From Phycisphaerae bacterium (lineage in GTDB: Bacteria > Planctomycetota > Phycisphaerae > Sedimentisphaerales > Anaerohalosphaeraceae): a stretch of 14,015 bases of DNA. The notes beneath the pieces are model-generated. The model did no database searches. It had not been told where the DNA came from and saw nothing but the letters and a program-made list of their open reading frames with translations. The stretch covers positions 1 to 14,015 of the forward strand of contig JAIPFN010000141.1 of the NCBI GenBank assembly GCA_021736615.1, written 5' to 3'. Of the stretch, positions 13,288-14,015 are shown piece by piece. Numbering within the stretch: the first letter of the stretch is position 1; the number at the start of each line of letters is the position of its first letter. A program made the position numbers and the translations under genes.

Positions 13288-13926
13288 ATTGTTAAATTTA
13301 AAATTGAAGGTACTTTAAGATTTCTCTCTCATCGTGAGACTTCTACGATGCTCCAGCGTGCTTTGGTGCGTCAGGGGATACCTTTACATTATTCGGAGGG
13401 CTTTAACCCGAGGCCCCGGATGTCGCTGCCTTTGCCAAGAAGCGTTGGGGTTGGTTCCGATGACGAGGTTTTATGCGCTTTGGTGGACCTGGGCGCCGAT
13501 TACGATCTCGATGCTATCGGCGAAGGTCTTTGTCGGCAATTACCCGAACATTGCGTTGTTACGGAGGTGTCTGTTCGTCAAAAGAAGGTTACGTTACAAC
13601 CGCGGTCGGCAGTCTATGTATTTTCGCTTAAGCCTTCTGCATTTACTGAAAACTTCAGGGCATGTTTTCAGACGCTGGAAAAAGCCTCCGGCGGAAAAAC
13701 GCCCATTGTCGTAAACCGTCAGTCAGGAAAAAAACTTTCGCGTCAAGTGGATGTTTCTCCTTATGTTGACAGTCTGAAAATTGAAGATGAAACTGTTATG
13801 GTCAATTGTGCGATCACGCAGGGCGGGTCAATAAGGATCGAAGAGATAATGCAGCAGCTTGGCATTAGCGTCGAGGATCTTTCAGCACCAGTAAAAAGAG
13901 CCTCTGTTGATTGGTCCGATTGCTGA
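13288..13926 (+). CDS. TIGR03936 / DUF2344 radical-SAM-linked protein, probable ATT start
   Basis: A protein of about 212 residues from the family usually encoded beside, or fused to, a radical SAM protein (TIGR03960) and near ribonuclease E/G and rplU; its molecular role is not established. The conserved N-terminal block runs through KFKIEGTLRFLSHRETSTML and QRALVRQGIPLHYSEGFNPR to PRMSLPLPRSVGVGSDDE. The first half of that block (13294-13347) lies upstream of the first in-frame ATG at 13348. The frame stays open to a TAA at 13198-13200 and contains no ATG, GTG or TTG before 13348. The family-like start coincides with an ATT at 13288, so I place the start there; if ATG 13348 is used, 20 conserved residues are lost. 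No Shine-Dalgarno is seen at either site. The C-terminal half is less conserved. No radical SAM partner is in the window. Confidence 0.82.
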   Translation: MVKFKIEGTLRFLSHRETSTMLQRALVRQGIPLHYSEGFNPRPRMSLPLPRSVGVGSDDEVLCALVDLGADYDLDAIGEGLCRQLPEHCVVTEVSVRQKKVTLQPRSAVYVFSLKPSAFTENFRACFQTLEKASGGKTPIVVNRQSGKKLSRQVDVSPYVDSLKIEDETVMVNCAITQGGSIRIEEIMQQLGISVEDLSAPVKRASVDWSDC

Positions 13927-13949
13927 CTTGTGCCGACTGACGATTTGTA

Positions 13950-14015
13950 ATGAAAAAAATTATTGATTTAATAAGATCAAATATACAAAAGAAATGGACA
14001 AATAAAATGTCACAG
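13950..14015 (+). CDS. Start of a downstream gene, cut off by the window end
   Basis: A frame open from ATG at 13950 to the last base gives 22 codons, beginning MKKIIDLIRS and ending KMSQ. A second in-frame ATG at 14007 (MSQ) is another possible start. Neither has a clear Shine-Dalgarno sequence. In relatives the TIGR03936 gene is often followed by a ribonuclease E/G gene, and this position would fit, but nothing in these residues identifies it. Confidence 0.4.
   Translation, partial: MKKIIDLIRSNIQKKWTNKMSQ

Overview
The window is a bacterial chromosome segment. I infer a deep-branching Gram-negative, most likely a planctomycete of the Phycisphaerae/Sedimentisphaerales type. The grounds are indirect. 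It has a radical-SAM-linked TIGR03936/DUF2344 protein, a PTS phosphorelay (EIIA, HPr, EI) with no sugar permease beside it, weak or absent Shine-Dalgarno sequences before several genes, and long intergenic regions full of 7-8 bp tandem repeats. No rRNA, tRNA, CRISPR array, transposase or phage gene was seen.

Left part (1-5509). The 3' part of an MscS-type mechanosensitive channel gene is followed by a 949-base gene-poor stretch. That stretch holds a minus-strand terminator, a possible 52-codon gene remnant feeding into it, and an array of CACTTTCA-like octamers. Next are a membrane-anchored alkaline-phosphatase-superfamily protein (LTA synthase/phosphoglycerol transferase type) on + and, converging on it with a 9-base gap, an exported di-haem cytochrome c peroxidase on -.

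Middle (5510-8545). A LysE-family amino-acid exporter on + is followed by a second repeat-rich gap containing octamers, 42-bp repeats, a TTAAAAC array, an AT-rich hairpin and a G-rich strand. A solitary hisI (histidine biosynthesis) on - is transcribed divergently from a flippase-like membrane protein (TIGR00374) on +.

Right part (8693-14015), all on +. The order is DUF502 membrane protein, short HPF/RaiA ribosome hibernation factor, PTS EIIA of the fructose/nitrogen type, HPr, enzyme I, TIGR03936 protein, and the first codons of another gene. The order hpf - EIIA - HPr resembles the rpoN-hpf-ptsN-npr locus of proteobacteria, and no EIIB or EIIC is present, so the relay EI -> HPr -> EIIA probably serves regulation rather than sugar uptake.

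The most unusual feature is in the PTS locus. Each of the three PTS genes is followed within a few bases of its stop codon by the same composite element: a 11-12 bp hairpin, a run of GAATTAC heptamers, and a second small GC hairpin. Both hairpins show compensatory base changes between copies. A second, about 50-bp element lies upstream of EIIA and EI. Where the two meet, between HPr and EI, they form a 146-bp MITE-like unit with perfect 18-bp terminal inverted repeats. The TIGR03936 gene also appears to lack an ATG/GTG/TTG start for its conserved N-terminus and may start at ATT.
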